64,000 nt of DNA from Babylonia areolata. Lineage: Eukaryota > Mollusca > Gastropoda > Neogastropoda > Buccinidae. The translations under genes were made by a program, and so were the position numbers. The notes below the pieces were generated by a model, which searched no databases, was not told the DNA's origin, and worked only from the letters and a program-made list of their open reading frames with translations. The stretch lies in the NCBI RefSeq assembly GCF_041734735.1, contig NC_134903.1, positions 12,046,851 through 12,110,850 on the forward strand. The letters run 5' to 3'. Each line of letters starts with the position of its first letter. Within the stretch, counting starts at the first letter, position 1. Of this stretch, positions 21,847-33,100 are shown one piece after another.

Positions 21847-23140
21847 TATTGTACTGAACATGTTACCATCTTGTGAAACACACGTCAGGTTCGTGTGCAC
21901 GTGCAAATCGCCCCCAAATACTGTCAGTCAGAAAGAGCTCAGTGCCGAAGATACCAGCACGCGCAGGAAGTGGACGTTTTGTTTGTCACAGAGACATGGC
22001 TCAGAGAAAAGGGTGACGAGGCCAAGTGTGCTGATCTCTGTCCTCCCGGTTATTCCATTAAATCTTTTCCACGTGCCTCATGTCTCCCATACTCTCACCC
22101 ATATTTCGAAGTAGTACACACCACCGTTTCCCTTCCCTCAAAATCTCTGCATTTTTTCTGTCCATATCGTCCCCCACCTAACCGCAGAAACAAACTCACG
22201 CAAGAATGTTTATTACCGATTTTCATGAGCTTGTCGATCAGTGTAACAAACTTGCTGGCATACCAATCATTTGGGTGACATCAACTGTCATTTCGACCGT
22301 CCTAACGACCACAGTACCGCAAAACTGATTGATATTTTTGACGCTTTTTTCTTTTAAACAGTACGTTGACCAGCCCACGCATACTCGAGGACATGTTTTA
22401 GACTGGGTTTTGTGCAGACCTGATGACGACATGGTCCACTCTGTGACTGTGACTCATTCCCTCACCTCGGATCATTACACTGAAAGCTGTGATTTCAATG
22501 TCCATGTTCTCCCTCCACTCCCTGTGTATAGAAATGTTAGAAGGTTACGTTTTATTGACCATTTTAAACAAGACTTGCTGGCGACTGTGTCCCTCTGCTG
22601 ACGATCTTGACGCTGCCCAACGTGCGTTGCTCGATAAGCACGCCCCAGTGTCCAAGCACCAAGGAAGTCCTCCCCATGGTACTCACCGGCTGCTGATGTT
22701 CTTCCAGCCGCAAAGCGTGCACGCCGTAGGGCGGAGAGGAAAACCAAGAGGACAGGGCTGACAGTTGATAAGCATATAGTTCATAAAGCAAAAATCAATT
22801 ACTTTTCCTCCAGGATTTCTGACAGTAACAGTGCTTCGCAGCAGTTTGGTATCTGCAATCAACTTTGTCCTTGCAGAAATTCTTGTTCTTTACCAAACAC
22901 GTACCGACCAAACCAACTGCCTGATGTTTTATGTCAGTTTTTCATCCAAAAGGTATCAGCCATTCGTTCTGAACTTGACTCTCAGCTACAAACTACTTCC
23001 ATTTCTTCAGATTTAAATTAACGCATCAGTTCAAAATTTACTACTCTACTTTTTGAATGTTTAGATGAACTCCTCCCCACTATCACTCATATTGTGAATG
23101 TGTTGAAGGCTGGGTTACATGAGCGATCCAAGGGATACTG
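21040..23140 (+). mobile_element. LINE (CR1/L2/Jockey-like), 5' region and endonuclease remnant, broken
   Basis: GC-rich 5' part (21040-21560), Pro/His-rich and GT runs (21640-21845), then endonuclease remains in shifting frames: VDVLFVTETWLREKG (21980-22020), VDQPTHTRGHVLDWVL (22361-22410) and SLTSDHYTE (22460-22490), which are the E-T, H-G-D and SDH motifs of APE-type LINE endonucleases. Coding remains continue to about 23110 (VNVLKAGLHERSKG). Several stops and frameshifts. The reverse transcriptase is missing. Confidence 0.75.
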
Positions 23141-23269
23141 GATTTGCTTGGGAAAAAACAACAACACACACACAAAGAAAACAAACCCTAGGTCTACTGC
23201 TCATTCCATTGATTTCGTGAGGGGAGGGGCGGATCTTGGCGTTGGGAAAAGCTTAGATCTGCTGGTAAG

Positions 23270-23270
23270 A

Positions 23271-23316
<46 letters not shown>

Positions 23317-23355
23317 GAGTATCATATAAAGTATGTGTGTGCCTGCATTTATATT

Positions 23356-23397
<42 letters not shown>

Positions 23398-23400
23398 GTA
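23270..23400. repeat. Two (GT)n microsatellites
   Basis: GT runs at 23275-23312 and 23360-23395 separated by a short stretch. Confidence 0.9.
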
Positions 23401-23479
23401 TCATAAGTAGGTACACATGTGTGTAAGTATGTGTGTGCTTTTTGACATTGACTTTGATAAAGTACGTTGTCACGTAGGA

Positions 23480-24649
23480 GCCTAGTCGGCTATATACACA
23501 ACGCGCATGCTACCGTCTGCTACTGTGACGGTGGTCCTGCCCATTGCCAGCAGCTGGTCGTCGTTCAAATTGTTCCAGTCGAGATCTACAGCTGTTCTTA
23601 CGAAGAAAGAGTTCTTAAACTGTTCTTTTCTTGTTTCTGATGTTGTTCTGCCTGGTTGACCTCTCCGGCACGATGTTGCTGGAGACAAAATCGACAAAGT
23701 TCCTAGTGCTGGATGCGGCGTCTGTTTCTTTCTTGTTCTTTTGTGAACTGGCCAGGTGGTATAACTGGTACCGACCCCTCAACCACTCGTTTTAAGAAAG
23801 AGAGACGGAGGTCTTGTCGTCTCTTTTGCAGGCTTGGAAGCTGTTGGTCTTTCAGCACAGAGACACAGCCGGTTCTTTATTTCTATTGTCTTCCTTGATG
23901 AAACGTGCTGTTCGGTGTGGTATTCGAGAATGGATCGCACGAGAACTGTGTATTGTGTATACGGTCTTCCTACAGGTTTGAGGGTAGTGTTGCAAGTTTC
24001 GTTGCAAAAAGCCGATGGTGGAATTTACTGACTTTTATGGTGGTTATAACGATGCGAGAGTACCACTTTAGGTCTTCCGATATCGTCACAAGATGGGGAT
24101 TTGTACTGACTTGTTGTGGAATTTCGCCACAGAGATTGTAGAAAACTGAGTCAATCTTCTTCTTGATTGTGATGATATAACACTTCTTTACATTGAAGCG
24201 CATGCCTCATTCTTTTGCCCACTTCTCAAGTTGTTTCAGGTCCACCTGGAGAGCAAGATGATCATCGAAGGTCCTTATCTGGCAGTACAGTGAACAGTCA
24301 TCTGCGAAAAGGCGCACTTGAAATTTGCTACTGGTAGGTCATTGATGTGACATAGGAACAGCAAAGGGCCGAGCACTGTACCCTGAGGGATGCCAGAGTC
24401 AACTGCAACTTCTGTTTCCTCGCCATCCAAGACAACCTTCATGGTGCGATTGGTAAGGAAGTTCTGGATCCAGCGATGTATATGGCCTCTGACACCATAT
24501 TGGGACATAGTATTGAGAAGTTTCTTGTGTGGCATGGTGTCAAAGGCCTTGCTGAAATCCAGTATAGCCAGTTCTACTTTGGCGCCTTTTGTGTTATTGG
24601 GTTTATGTGTATAATGTTCATGTAACCCATTAAAATGCTGTGTGTCCAC
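23480..24649 (-). mobile_element. LINE reverse transcriptase and 3' coding end, broken
   Basis: Minus strand, three frames. 24649-24275 carries [20 protein letters not shown] and [20 protein letters not shown] (RT motifs). Next frame has [17 protein letters not shown], the FADD active site, with one stop soon after. 24203-23970 reads LVTISEDLKWYSRI, and 23697-23482 reads QFKNSFFVRTAVDLDWNNL, the LINE C-terminal FFxRTxxxWNxL pattern. CR1/Jockey-like by motif style. At least two frameshifts. Confidence 0.85.
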
Positions 24650-25007
24650 AGTTGTTGCAGTTGTTTATGTGCACATAGAATGGTTGTGATTGAAATTAGT
24701 TTTTTTGTATCAACTGACATGCAAAAGTTTGTTCTGTCTTTTCATTCGCATTAATTACCTTTAATGGATCCAGTTTTGTATGTGCATTTACTGTTCAATC
24801 TCAAAATCTTGAGATTTACAAACAACAAAACATTTTGTTTTTGTTATGATCACAGTACAATGGCAATGGAAGTGAGGTTGGCAGTTGGCTATTACATGCC
24901 ATCCATCCACAATTCAGCAGAGATAAATAAAACAACATATTCTATTTCAGTGTGGTGTCAGTTATTATAAGGCAAAATGAGTTGTAACCATCCGAAAGTT
25001 CTCCATT
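24650..25007. other. No gene seen
   Basis: AT-rich sequence between the LINE and a SINE. Confidence 0.35.
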
Positions 25008-25408
25008 CTTCTTCTTCTTCGATCGTTCATGAACTGCAACTCCCACGTTCACAAGTATGTACATGAGTGGGCTTTTACATGTATAAACATGTATAACCGT
25101 TTTTACCCCACCATGTAGGCAGCCATACTCAGTATTGGGGTGTGTGCATGCTGGGTATGTTCTTGTTTCCATAACCCACCGAACGCTGACATGGATTACA
25201 AGATCTTTAACGTGCATATTTGATCTTCTGCTTGCATATACACACGAAGGGGGTTCAGGCACAAGCAGGTCTGCACGTAATTCATGTTGATGTGGGAGAT
25301 TGGAAAAATCTCCACCCTTAACCCACCAGGCACTGTGAACAAGATTTGAACCCCAGACCCTCAGATTGAAAGTCCCAACGCTTTGACCACTCGGCTATTG
25401 TGCCTGTC
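25008..25408 (-). mobile_element. SINE family A, full length
   Basis: cttcttcttcgatcgttcat to the head cggctattgtgcctg. Minus B box ggttcaaatctt-like. Flanked by GTTCTCCATTC and GTTCCCCATTC, an imperfect target site duplication. Confidence 0.9.
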
Positions 25409-25639
25409 GTTCCCCATTCAAAAGAGCTTCAAAACTGTGTGTCGTTCACAGCACTGAGTACGGCGTACAGCGTGTTGCTGCTCAACAGGTCAGTGATTGC
25501 CACAACATGGCTACCGCATGGTGTGCCGGTCAGTATTGCATTGCTACTCTGTTGTTTTACAGGTCAGTGGTTCTATCATCTATGAACAGCAGGTTCAAAT
25601 TGTATGTCAGCATATGTCACTTTTTTTTTTTTTAGTCAG

Positions 25640-26085
25640 TTTATTGAACTATATTGTTTGTTTTTTTTTGTCGCAATAGATTTCTCTGTGAAATTTGGGC
25701 TGCTCTCTCCAAGAAGAGCTCGTTGCTTTTCTGTGAGCACCACCCTTTTTTTGTTGTTGTTGTATTTCTTCCTGCCTGCAATTCTATTTGTTTTCCTACC
25801 CAAGCGGATTTTTCTATAGAATTTTGCCAGGGACAACCCTTTTGTTGCCATGGGCTCTTTTACGTGTGCTAAGTGCATGGTGCACACAGGACCTCGGTTT
25901 ATCATCTCATTCGAATGACTAGCGTCCAGACCACCAATCAAGGTCTTGTTGGGGGGGCCGGGGAGAAAATGCTGGTGAATACGGAGGGTGAGAAATACAT
26001 GGTGACTACAGGATTCGAACCACTGCACTCAAATTATCTCGCTTCCTAGGCGGACGCTTTACCTCAAGGCCACCACTTCACTATA
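25640..26085 (-). mobile_element. SINE family B, full length
   Basis: Full B structure, 3' end at the left (gcaatagatttctctgtgaa), minus B box ggttcgaatcctg, head gaggtaaagcgtccgcctag on minus. A GGGG-rich insertion lies near 25950. Confidence 0.88.
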
Positions 26086-26405
26086 GCCAAAACCCCGCTA
26101 TTACACATCATTTAAACATAGGTCCGCAGTGCATGGGTCATTTGGGGGTAGTTTCTCCTTTGTCTAAATCCTCTGGGATTCTCCGATATCCTCCTCCTCC
26201 CCTTTCAGCAAATGGGTTGGTGATCACGCCACTGGAAGATGGGTTTGATGATTACTGGATGATCAGTTACCACACTGTCTGGTCATGAAAGTTTCTGTAT
26301 TAAGTGGCTCTGTCACTTCAAGAACATGTTGCATTTTTCAGCAAATATTTCTTTTTTCAAAGATCGTTTGCAACTTTTCTGCCCTTATAACCTATTTAAA
26401 CTTAC
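26086..26405. other. No gene seen
   Basis: Mixed sequence; no element recognised. Confidence 0.35.
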
Positions 26406-26414
26406 TTCATTGAG

Positions 26415-26425
26415 TGTGTGTTTGT

Positions 26426-26464
<39 letters not shown>

Positions 26465-26468
26465 GTGT

Positions 26469-26510
<42 letters not shown>

Positions 26511-26598
26511 TAGACAAGCGAACACAGTAACATCAAACACATAAACACAGCGATATCAAACATTTTTAAAAGTGTTTATTTTCCCCCATGAATGGATA

Positions 26599-26630
<32 letters not shown>

Positions 26631-26632
26631 CA
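26415..26632. repeat. (GT)n and (AT)n microsatellites
   Basis: Two GT runs (26417-26462, 26470-26508) and an AT run (26607-26630). Confidence 0.9.
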
Positions 26633-26985
26633 TGATACATTGACTGAGGTCATCTTAGATCCATGGATAAAACAAGCAAGCCATGACTAATGACTGGCAA
26701 TAAACAAGGATAAAATCATTATGACTATTAACAGATTTTACTCTTTGGATCTTTTGACATGTTTAGTTTAAAACATTGTCCCCCATTTCACTTTTATTAC
26801 CATACAAAAAAGTGTGTTGTGTTGTGGTATGGTGTGGTGTGTGTGTGTGCATGTGTGCATGTGTGTGTGTGTGTGTGTTTGAGGGGGCGTGTCCATGTAG
26901 GAAGCACTGACTGAAAAACTGAAAGAATCTGAAATTTTGTTTTGCATTGCATTGCATTGTATTGTATTATATTACTTTTTGTCAA
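26633..26985. other. No gene seen; GT run and ATTGC repeats
   Basis: A GT-rich run (26838-26880) and short attgc repeats (26942-26965). Confidence 0.5.
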
Positions 26986-27215
26986 GCAGATTTCTCTGTG
27001 TGAAATTCAGGCTGCTCTCTTTGGTGGGAGGGTGGCACCACAGTGCAAAGACACCCATTCATCTTTCTTTTTCTCTGTCTGCAAGTATAATCTGTTTTAC
27101 TATCAAAGTGGACTTTTCGACAGAATTTTGCCAGGGACAATCTTTTTGTTGCCATGGGTTCTTTTATGTGCGCTATATGCATGCCACATTGGTTTATTGT
27201 CTCGTACAAAGAGAG
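26986..27215 (-). mobile_element. SINE family B, 3' half
   Basis: cagatttctctgtgtgaaat to gccatgggttcttttatgtg, truncated before the tRNA head. Confidence 0.85.
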
Positions 27216-27658
27216 ATAGTAAAAAAAAAAATTAAAAAAAAACAAAAAAACTGAATGAAATGATAATCAAGAGTGAGAGGGAGTGTGTGTTTAAAGTAAC
27301 GTCTAATAGAAGGATTGAAAGTTGTTCAAGAATTAGTTTCCATGACAGGATTTTAGTCCTTCAATCATTTTTTTATGGAAAGTCATAATCATATTCCTAT
27401 GCCCCATAAAAGGAAGTGAAGAAGAAAGACAAGAGATGAAAGATTTAGTAAAGACTGCAAACAAATAAGAAAGGCAAGGGTCAAGGAAAGTGGTGGGGGC
27501 ATCGTTAGCAAATAGTAAATAAGCATACACAGAAATACATCAGTAATTGAAAATACCAAAAGGGCATTAAAAACAACAACAACAACAACAACAAAAATCA
27601 GAACAAAAAGAAATCCACATCACTTCTGCTCTTTACTTTTATGAATGGAATAATACAC
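27216..27658. other. No gene seen
   Basis: A-rich sequence with an (AAC)n run at 27570-27595. Confidence 0.4.
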
Positions 27659-27998
27659 ACACACAATCAATAATGAAATAAACCATTATGACCCCACCTC
27701 CTCAAAAACCAGTATCACTGCTGTTCATGAAATCTGTGATTAATGCAATATCAAAGTAAAATAAGAAATGATAATAAAATCATGACAAAACCATAACGAT
27801 AAACAAATACATGAACCACCACTATACACACAATCAATAATGAAATAAACCATTATGACCCCACTTCCTCAAAAACCAGTATCACTTCTGTTCATGAAAT
27901 CTGTGATCAGTGCAGTCACTAAGTAAAATGAGGAATAATAATAAAATGATGACAAAAGCATAACAATAAAGAAATAAATGAACCACCACCACTACAAA
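27659..27998. repeat. Tandem duplication, unit about 169 bp
   Basis: acacaatcaataatgaaata starts both copies (about 27660 and 27829), and each continues through ccattatgaccccac and ttcatgaaatctgtgat. Slightly diverged. Confidence 0.88.
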
Positions 27999-28690
27999 AA
28001 AACACACCAAAAAAACCACAAAAAAACAACAGCAAAGAAAAAACAACGGCATAAAAATATCACTCACAAAAAACAACAATAAACAAACACACACACACAA
28101 GTTGTACAACTGTAACAGTGAGGTTCATCTAACAGCAAAATTCAAAGGAACAAAAAACAACAACAAAAAAACCCACAAAAAAAAAGAAAAAAAAAGTGCT
28201 CTCCTCCACACCAAAAAATATGCAAAACACAAACAACAAAATGAAAACCAACATCATTATATACTCTCCACCACATCCTACCATTCCCCAATCTCCCCAA
28301 AATAACAACAACAACACCACCCAACAACCAACCAACTAAACAAACACACACACACACACAAATGTTATTATGCACACTCACAACCAGCTGGGGAACCCTG
28401 AAATGAGACTCTTCTTGAGGCTGAAAGATCATGCAGGGTAGTCGAAGTCTGATCAAAATGGATCCAAAAGGCACACACCGAGACCACGCAATGCCACTCT
28501 GAGAGACTGGAAAGACACTGTACACACTGCCTGCATCCACATATATGCACACACACAACACACACAACACACGCACACACACATACAACACACATACTGC
28601 ATTTATCTTTTACAAGCACAAATGAATCAGTCATAATGCTCAAACCAACCAGATTATATGTGAAATTATAAGGAGAGTTCACAATCTATA
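27999..28690. other. No gene seen; A/C-rich
   Basis: Low-complexity CAA/AAC-rich and CA-rich DNA. The open frames here are low-complexity. Confidence 0.4.
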
Positions 28691-28691
28691 T

Positions 28692-29079
28692 CTGCTTCTT
28701 TTTCTTCTTCGTTTGAGGGTTACAACTTCCACATCTACTTGAATGTATATGAGTGGGCTTTTACGTGTATGACCGTTTTTACCCTGCCATGTTGGCAGCC
28801 ATTCTCCATTTTTGGAGGTGTGCATGCTGGGTATGTTCTTGTTTCCATAACCCACCGAACGCTGACATGGATTACAGGATCTTTAACATGCATATTTGAT
28901 CTTCTGCTTGCATATACACATGATGGGGGTTCAGGCACAAGCAGGTCTGCACATATGTTGACCTGGGAGATCGAAAAAATCTCCACCCTTTACCCACCAG
29001 GCACCGTAACCGAGATTTGAACCCTGGACCCTCAGACTGAAATTCCAACGCTTTAACCATTCGGCTATTGCGCCCATCA
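28692..29079 (-). mobile_element. SINE family A, full length
   Basis: cttcttcgtttgagggttac to the head cggctattgcgccc. Minus B box ggttcaaatctcgg. Intact A box. Confidence 0.9.
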
Positions 29080-29663
29080 CACTCTGTATCAAAAGCACAA
29101 CACACAGAACTCACACACACAGCATACAAGCAAACTGAAATTCTGAGGCTTACATCAGACTGTCCTTAGAGTTGGCAGAGTTTACAATCACCAATGATTA
29201 AACAAGGAGCGCATCACAACACGCATGCAAGCACACGTTCACGCATACACCCACAGATTTTGATTCGAAAGCATACACACAACTGTCTTGGAAATCATGA
29301 AAAAGTTCAAACATACACACACACATATATATTCTTTCTTGCGTTAAGACTTCATTCCTATACTTTCCAAAAACTCGGTTACAAAAATATTTAATTCTTC
29401 ATCGTTAACTTACAATCTTTTGTTTTTGTAAATGTCCAATAGCTGATTATCTGTAAGTATTCTGACATTTGATTGTTTTTACTAGTTAGGTGATTTTATG
29501 TTTAATCAATTGGATTCCTTGGTTTGTTTCCATTTCCCAAATCTCCTTCTCCATTCCAAAGTTCTATTTTTTGTCACATTTGTAATTGTATGCAGTTTGT
29601 ACACGTTCCCATACAAATAAACACATACACTGCACACTTTTTAGCGAACAGACGTTAATGTCC

Positions 29664-29698
<35 letters not shown>

Positions 29699-29746
29699 TT
29701 ACAAACCCTCAACGCACCCCAATGCACAGTTTACAGTTCACTCCTT
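29080..29746. other. 3' flank of the PhyH-like gene
   Basis: AT-rich with a (CA)n run at 29667-29696. It should contain the 3' UTR; no poly(A) signal was assigned. Confidence 0.4.
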
Positions 29747-30169
29747 TCAGCTTTTCAGCCATGTGGGTGTAGCTCTGCCGTTGGGTTCACCATCACCAAA
29801 ATCGTACGGCTCCATGCCAGCCAGTCTCCGAGCCTCCAGCGTTTTCGCCACAGACGGAAGCTTCTGGATACTCAGGTGCCTCTGCGTGGCGGGCGTCTTC
29901 TCCGGCAAAACCTTCATCTTCTGCGAGGCCCAGTGATTGGTCACGAGCAGCTGTGAGTATGCCGCCTGCTTCTTCTCAAGGTCACGCTTGGACGCCCAGG
30001 CTGCGGGGGTCATGCAGACGAAGGTCACGAAGCGCCACCTGTCTGGGTTGAGGGTGTGGGGGGTAGGGGGGCGGTTGTCATGGATGACCCGTGAGTCCCA
30101 CAGGACCATGCCGCCCTTGGGCACGGGGACGCACTTCAGTGTGCAACCCTGGTCTTCGTACCACTTAAC
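29747..30169 (-). CDS. PhyH-like dioxygenase exon 3 (distal His, stop)
   Basis: Acceptor ttttgcacag, then VKWYEDQGCTLKCVPVPKGG and VLWDSRVIHDNRPP with the distal iron-binding His, then RWRFVTFVCM. The stop TGA is at 29749-29747. No clear polyadenylation signal was picked out downstream. Confidence 0.9.
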   Translation of the reverse strand, partial: VKWYEDQGCTLKCVPVPKGGMVLWDSRVIHDNRPPTPHTLNPDRWRFVTFVCMTPAAWASKRDLEKKQAAYSQLLVTNHWASQKMKVLPEKTPATQRHLSIQKLPSVAKTLEARRLAGMEPYDFGDGEPNGRATPTWLKS

Positions 30170-33100
30170 CTGTGCAAAATTATCACTATCAGTGTTACGA
30201 AAGTGTGGAACTCCCGTTGCAAAACATGAATCTTTATGGACATTTTACTGGGGCAACCTTTGCAGCGCTAAGTTTGCTCAGAGTTAAGAATGTTCCTATG
30301 TGTTAAGTACAGAACTCCAGAGGCAAAGCATGAATCTTTATGAACATTTCACTGCGGCAACCTTTGCAGCGCTAAGTTTGCTTAGAGTTAGTTCAGTTTC
30401 AGTTTCAGTAGCTCAAGGAGGCGTCACTGCGTTCGGACAAATCCATATACGCTACACCACACGCTTAGAGTTAAGAATGTTCCTTAGTATATTACAGAAT
30501 TTACCGTGGAGTTAGGAACGTTCTTAACAATAAGCAAACGTGGTGCTGCTAAGTTCGCTCATGAATGCAACCCACTCCAGGTCCAATTCTTCCTATTCCT
30601 GTTTCACCTACTCTTTGATCATGCTGCCACCTTCCACGGCCTTTTCGAAGTTTGAACTTCTTGTCCTGTTTCACCTACCTGCTGTTTGTGTTTTGCCTGT
30701 TCAGCCTCATTCTCTTTTCCACCCTCTCTGTTTTGACAACGCACGCAGCAAAGACTCATCTACAATACAGACAGTATCTACGACACAGACAGCAGATCAC
30801 CATCTATTTTCCACACTGCTAATAATAGCTATTTACCTGTGGTTTGGAAAGGTAGCAGAATATGACACAGACTATCTACAACACAGACAGCAGATTACCA
30901 TCTATTTTCCACACTGCTAATAACAAAAGCTATTTACCTGCAGTTTGGAAAGGCGGCAGAATATTAATACAGACAGTATCTACAACACAGACAGCAGATT
31001 ACCATCTATTTTCTGCACTGCTAATTCTTCTTCTTCGTTCGTGGGCTGCAACTCCCATGTTCACTCATACGCACCTGAGTGGGCTTTTACGTATATGACC
31101 ATTTTTACCCCGCCATGTAGGCAGCTATACTCCGTTTTCGGGGGTGTGCTTGCTGGGTATGTTCTTGTTTCCAAAACCAACTGAAGGTTGACATGGATTA
31201 CTGGATCTTTAACGTGTGTATTTGATCTTTTGTTTGAGCATACACACAATGGAGGGTTCAGGCACAAGCAGGTCTGCACATATTTTGACCCGGGAGATCG
31301 GAAAAATCTCCATCCCTTTACCCACGAGGGGCCGTTACTGAGATTCAAACCTGGGACCCTCAGATTGAAAGTCCAACGCTTTAACCACTCGGCTATTGTG
31401 CCCGTCCACAATGCTGATAACAAAAGCTATTCACCTGCGGTTTGGAAAGGCGGCAGAACTCACGTTCCACACTTTTCTTCCTGGCTTTGGGGAATGTGTT
31501 GAAGAAGAGCTGGTGGCAGTTGTGGGATTTGGTCAACACTCGCAGACAGTAACCGTCAACCGATGCTGCCTCCAGGTAGACAGCTCCTTGGTAGCCATGG
31601 AGACCTTGACGCAAAGCTGACTGGTCACAGTGCAACCAAAAACTGCCTGAAAATGAAAGTAGGGGGTGGGGTGCAGGGTAAAGAATGATATGATATGTTC
31701 AACTGGCTTGGCAAGCTATTTACTAATAATTATAAGGGACAAGCTCACCTGTACCAGTGTTGTGTTTGTGCCATAAATATTGATTCATAACTATGTAACC
31801 CAGTACTACCTGCCGCATGTGAAGTCTCCCAGCGATGGACCAGGCAGAAGAGGAAATCTTTCCCAACGGCTGTGAAGGCGGAAGAGGATGACCAAAGGGC
31901 AGGGGGAGCTCTTATCCTTGGCTGGAAATCCTCCTAGGAGACAGAGCTCCAAAGAAAAAAACCTGCACCTGCTGAGGCCGTCCTACATGTGGCAATATCT
32001 GCACTTGTGGGACTGTGAGCGTCACTAGGCGAGAGAGTGGGGAAGTGACTGTACAACTCCTCCTCGCTAAAAAAAAGTCACCTGTGCTGGTCAGGCAACC
32101 AGGCTAATGTCGGAACGACAAGCTAGCCCTTCAACACCCAGCTTTCCCAAGCCCTGCGGTGATGGAGAAGTGGTAACAGGGACAGCTAGAGGATGCTGCT
32201 GGCAGTTCCTAGTCATGACTCTGCATGCAGACAGCTGTGGGGAGATAGTAGTCCGCCATAGACTGAGGCAGATGTGGTGCCCGTATCCTCCCACTGTGTC
32301 TGAGCAGCCCTTTTTAGGGACAGTACTGCTCTTCCCCACATGGGGAAGGGGAGATAAAAGGATCCCTAAACAAAGCCTGCCTTGCCTAGTACCTAGTAGG
32401 AAACCGCACCTACTTGGACATCCAAGACTAGTGGTCGAAAACAGAAGAAAAGAACCAGGAGTCATGCCCTGACTCTGGGTGCCTGGAATGTTCGCACCCT
32501 TTTAGACAGAGACAACAGACCAGAAAGGCGCACAGCACTCATTGCTAGAATGTTTGATCGCTACCAGGTGGACATAGCAGCCCTGAGCAAAACCAGGTTT
32601 GCCGGTGAAACCCTGCTGGAGGAAGTTGGAGGGGGCTACACCTTCTACTGCATTGGGAAGCCAGATGGCACCCCAAGAACCTCAGGCGTGGGCATTGCCA
32701 TACGAACTAAATTTGCACGACAGCTTGTCAGCCTTCCATGTGGAATAAACGATAGGCTGATGACCCTGCGTCTGAAGCTGTCCAAAGATTGCTTCGCCAC
32801 AGTCATCAGCTGCTATGCCCTGACTATGACCAACCCTGATGACATCAAAGGCTTTCTACAAGGAGCTCAACTGCACCATTTCAGCGGTAGACAGAAAGGA
32901 CAGGTTGATCATCCTTGGGGATTTCAATGCCCGCGTCGGCATGGACTTCTCCTCATGGCCAAAAGTCCTAGGACAGCATGGCACTGGCAAGTGGAACTTC
33001 AATGGACTGCTTTTGCTCTCGCTCTGCGCGCAGCATGGACTGACCGCCACCAACACCCTCTTCCAACAAGCGGACAAGTACAAGAACACATGGATGCACC

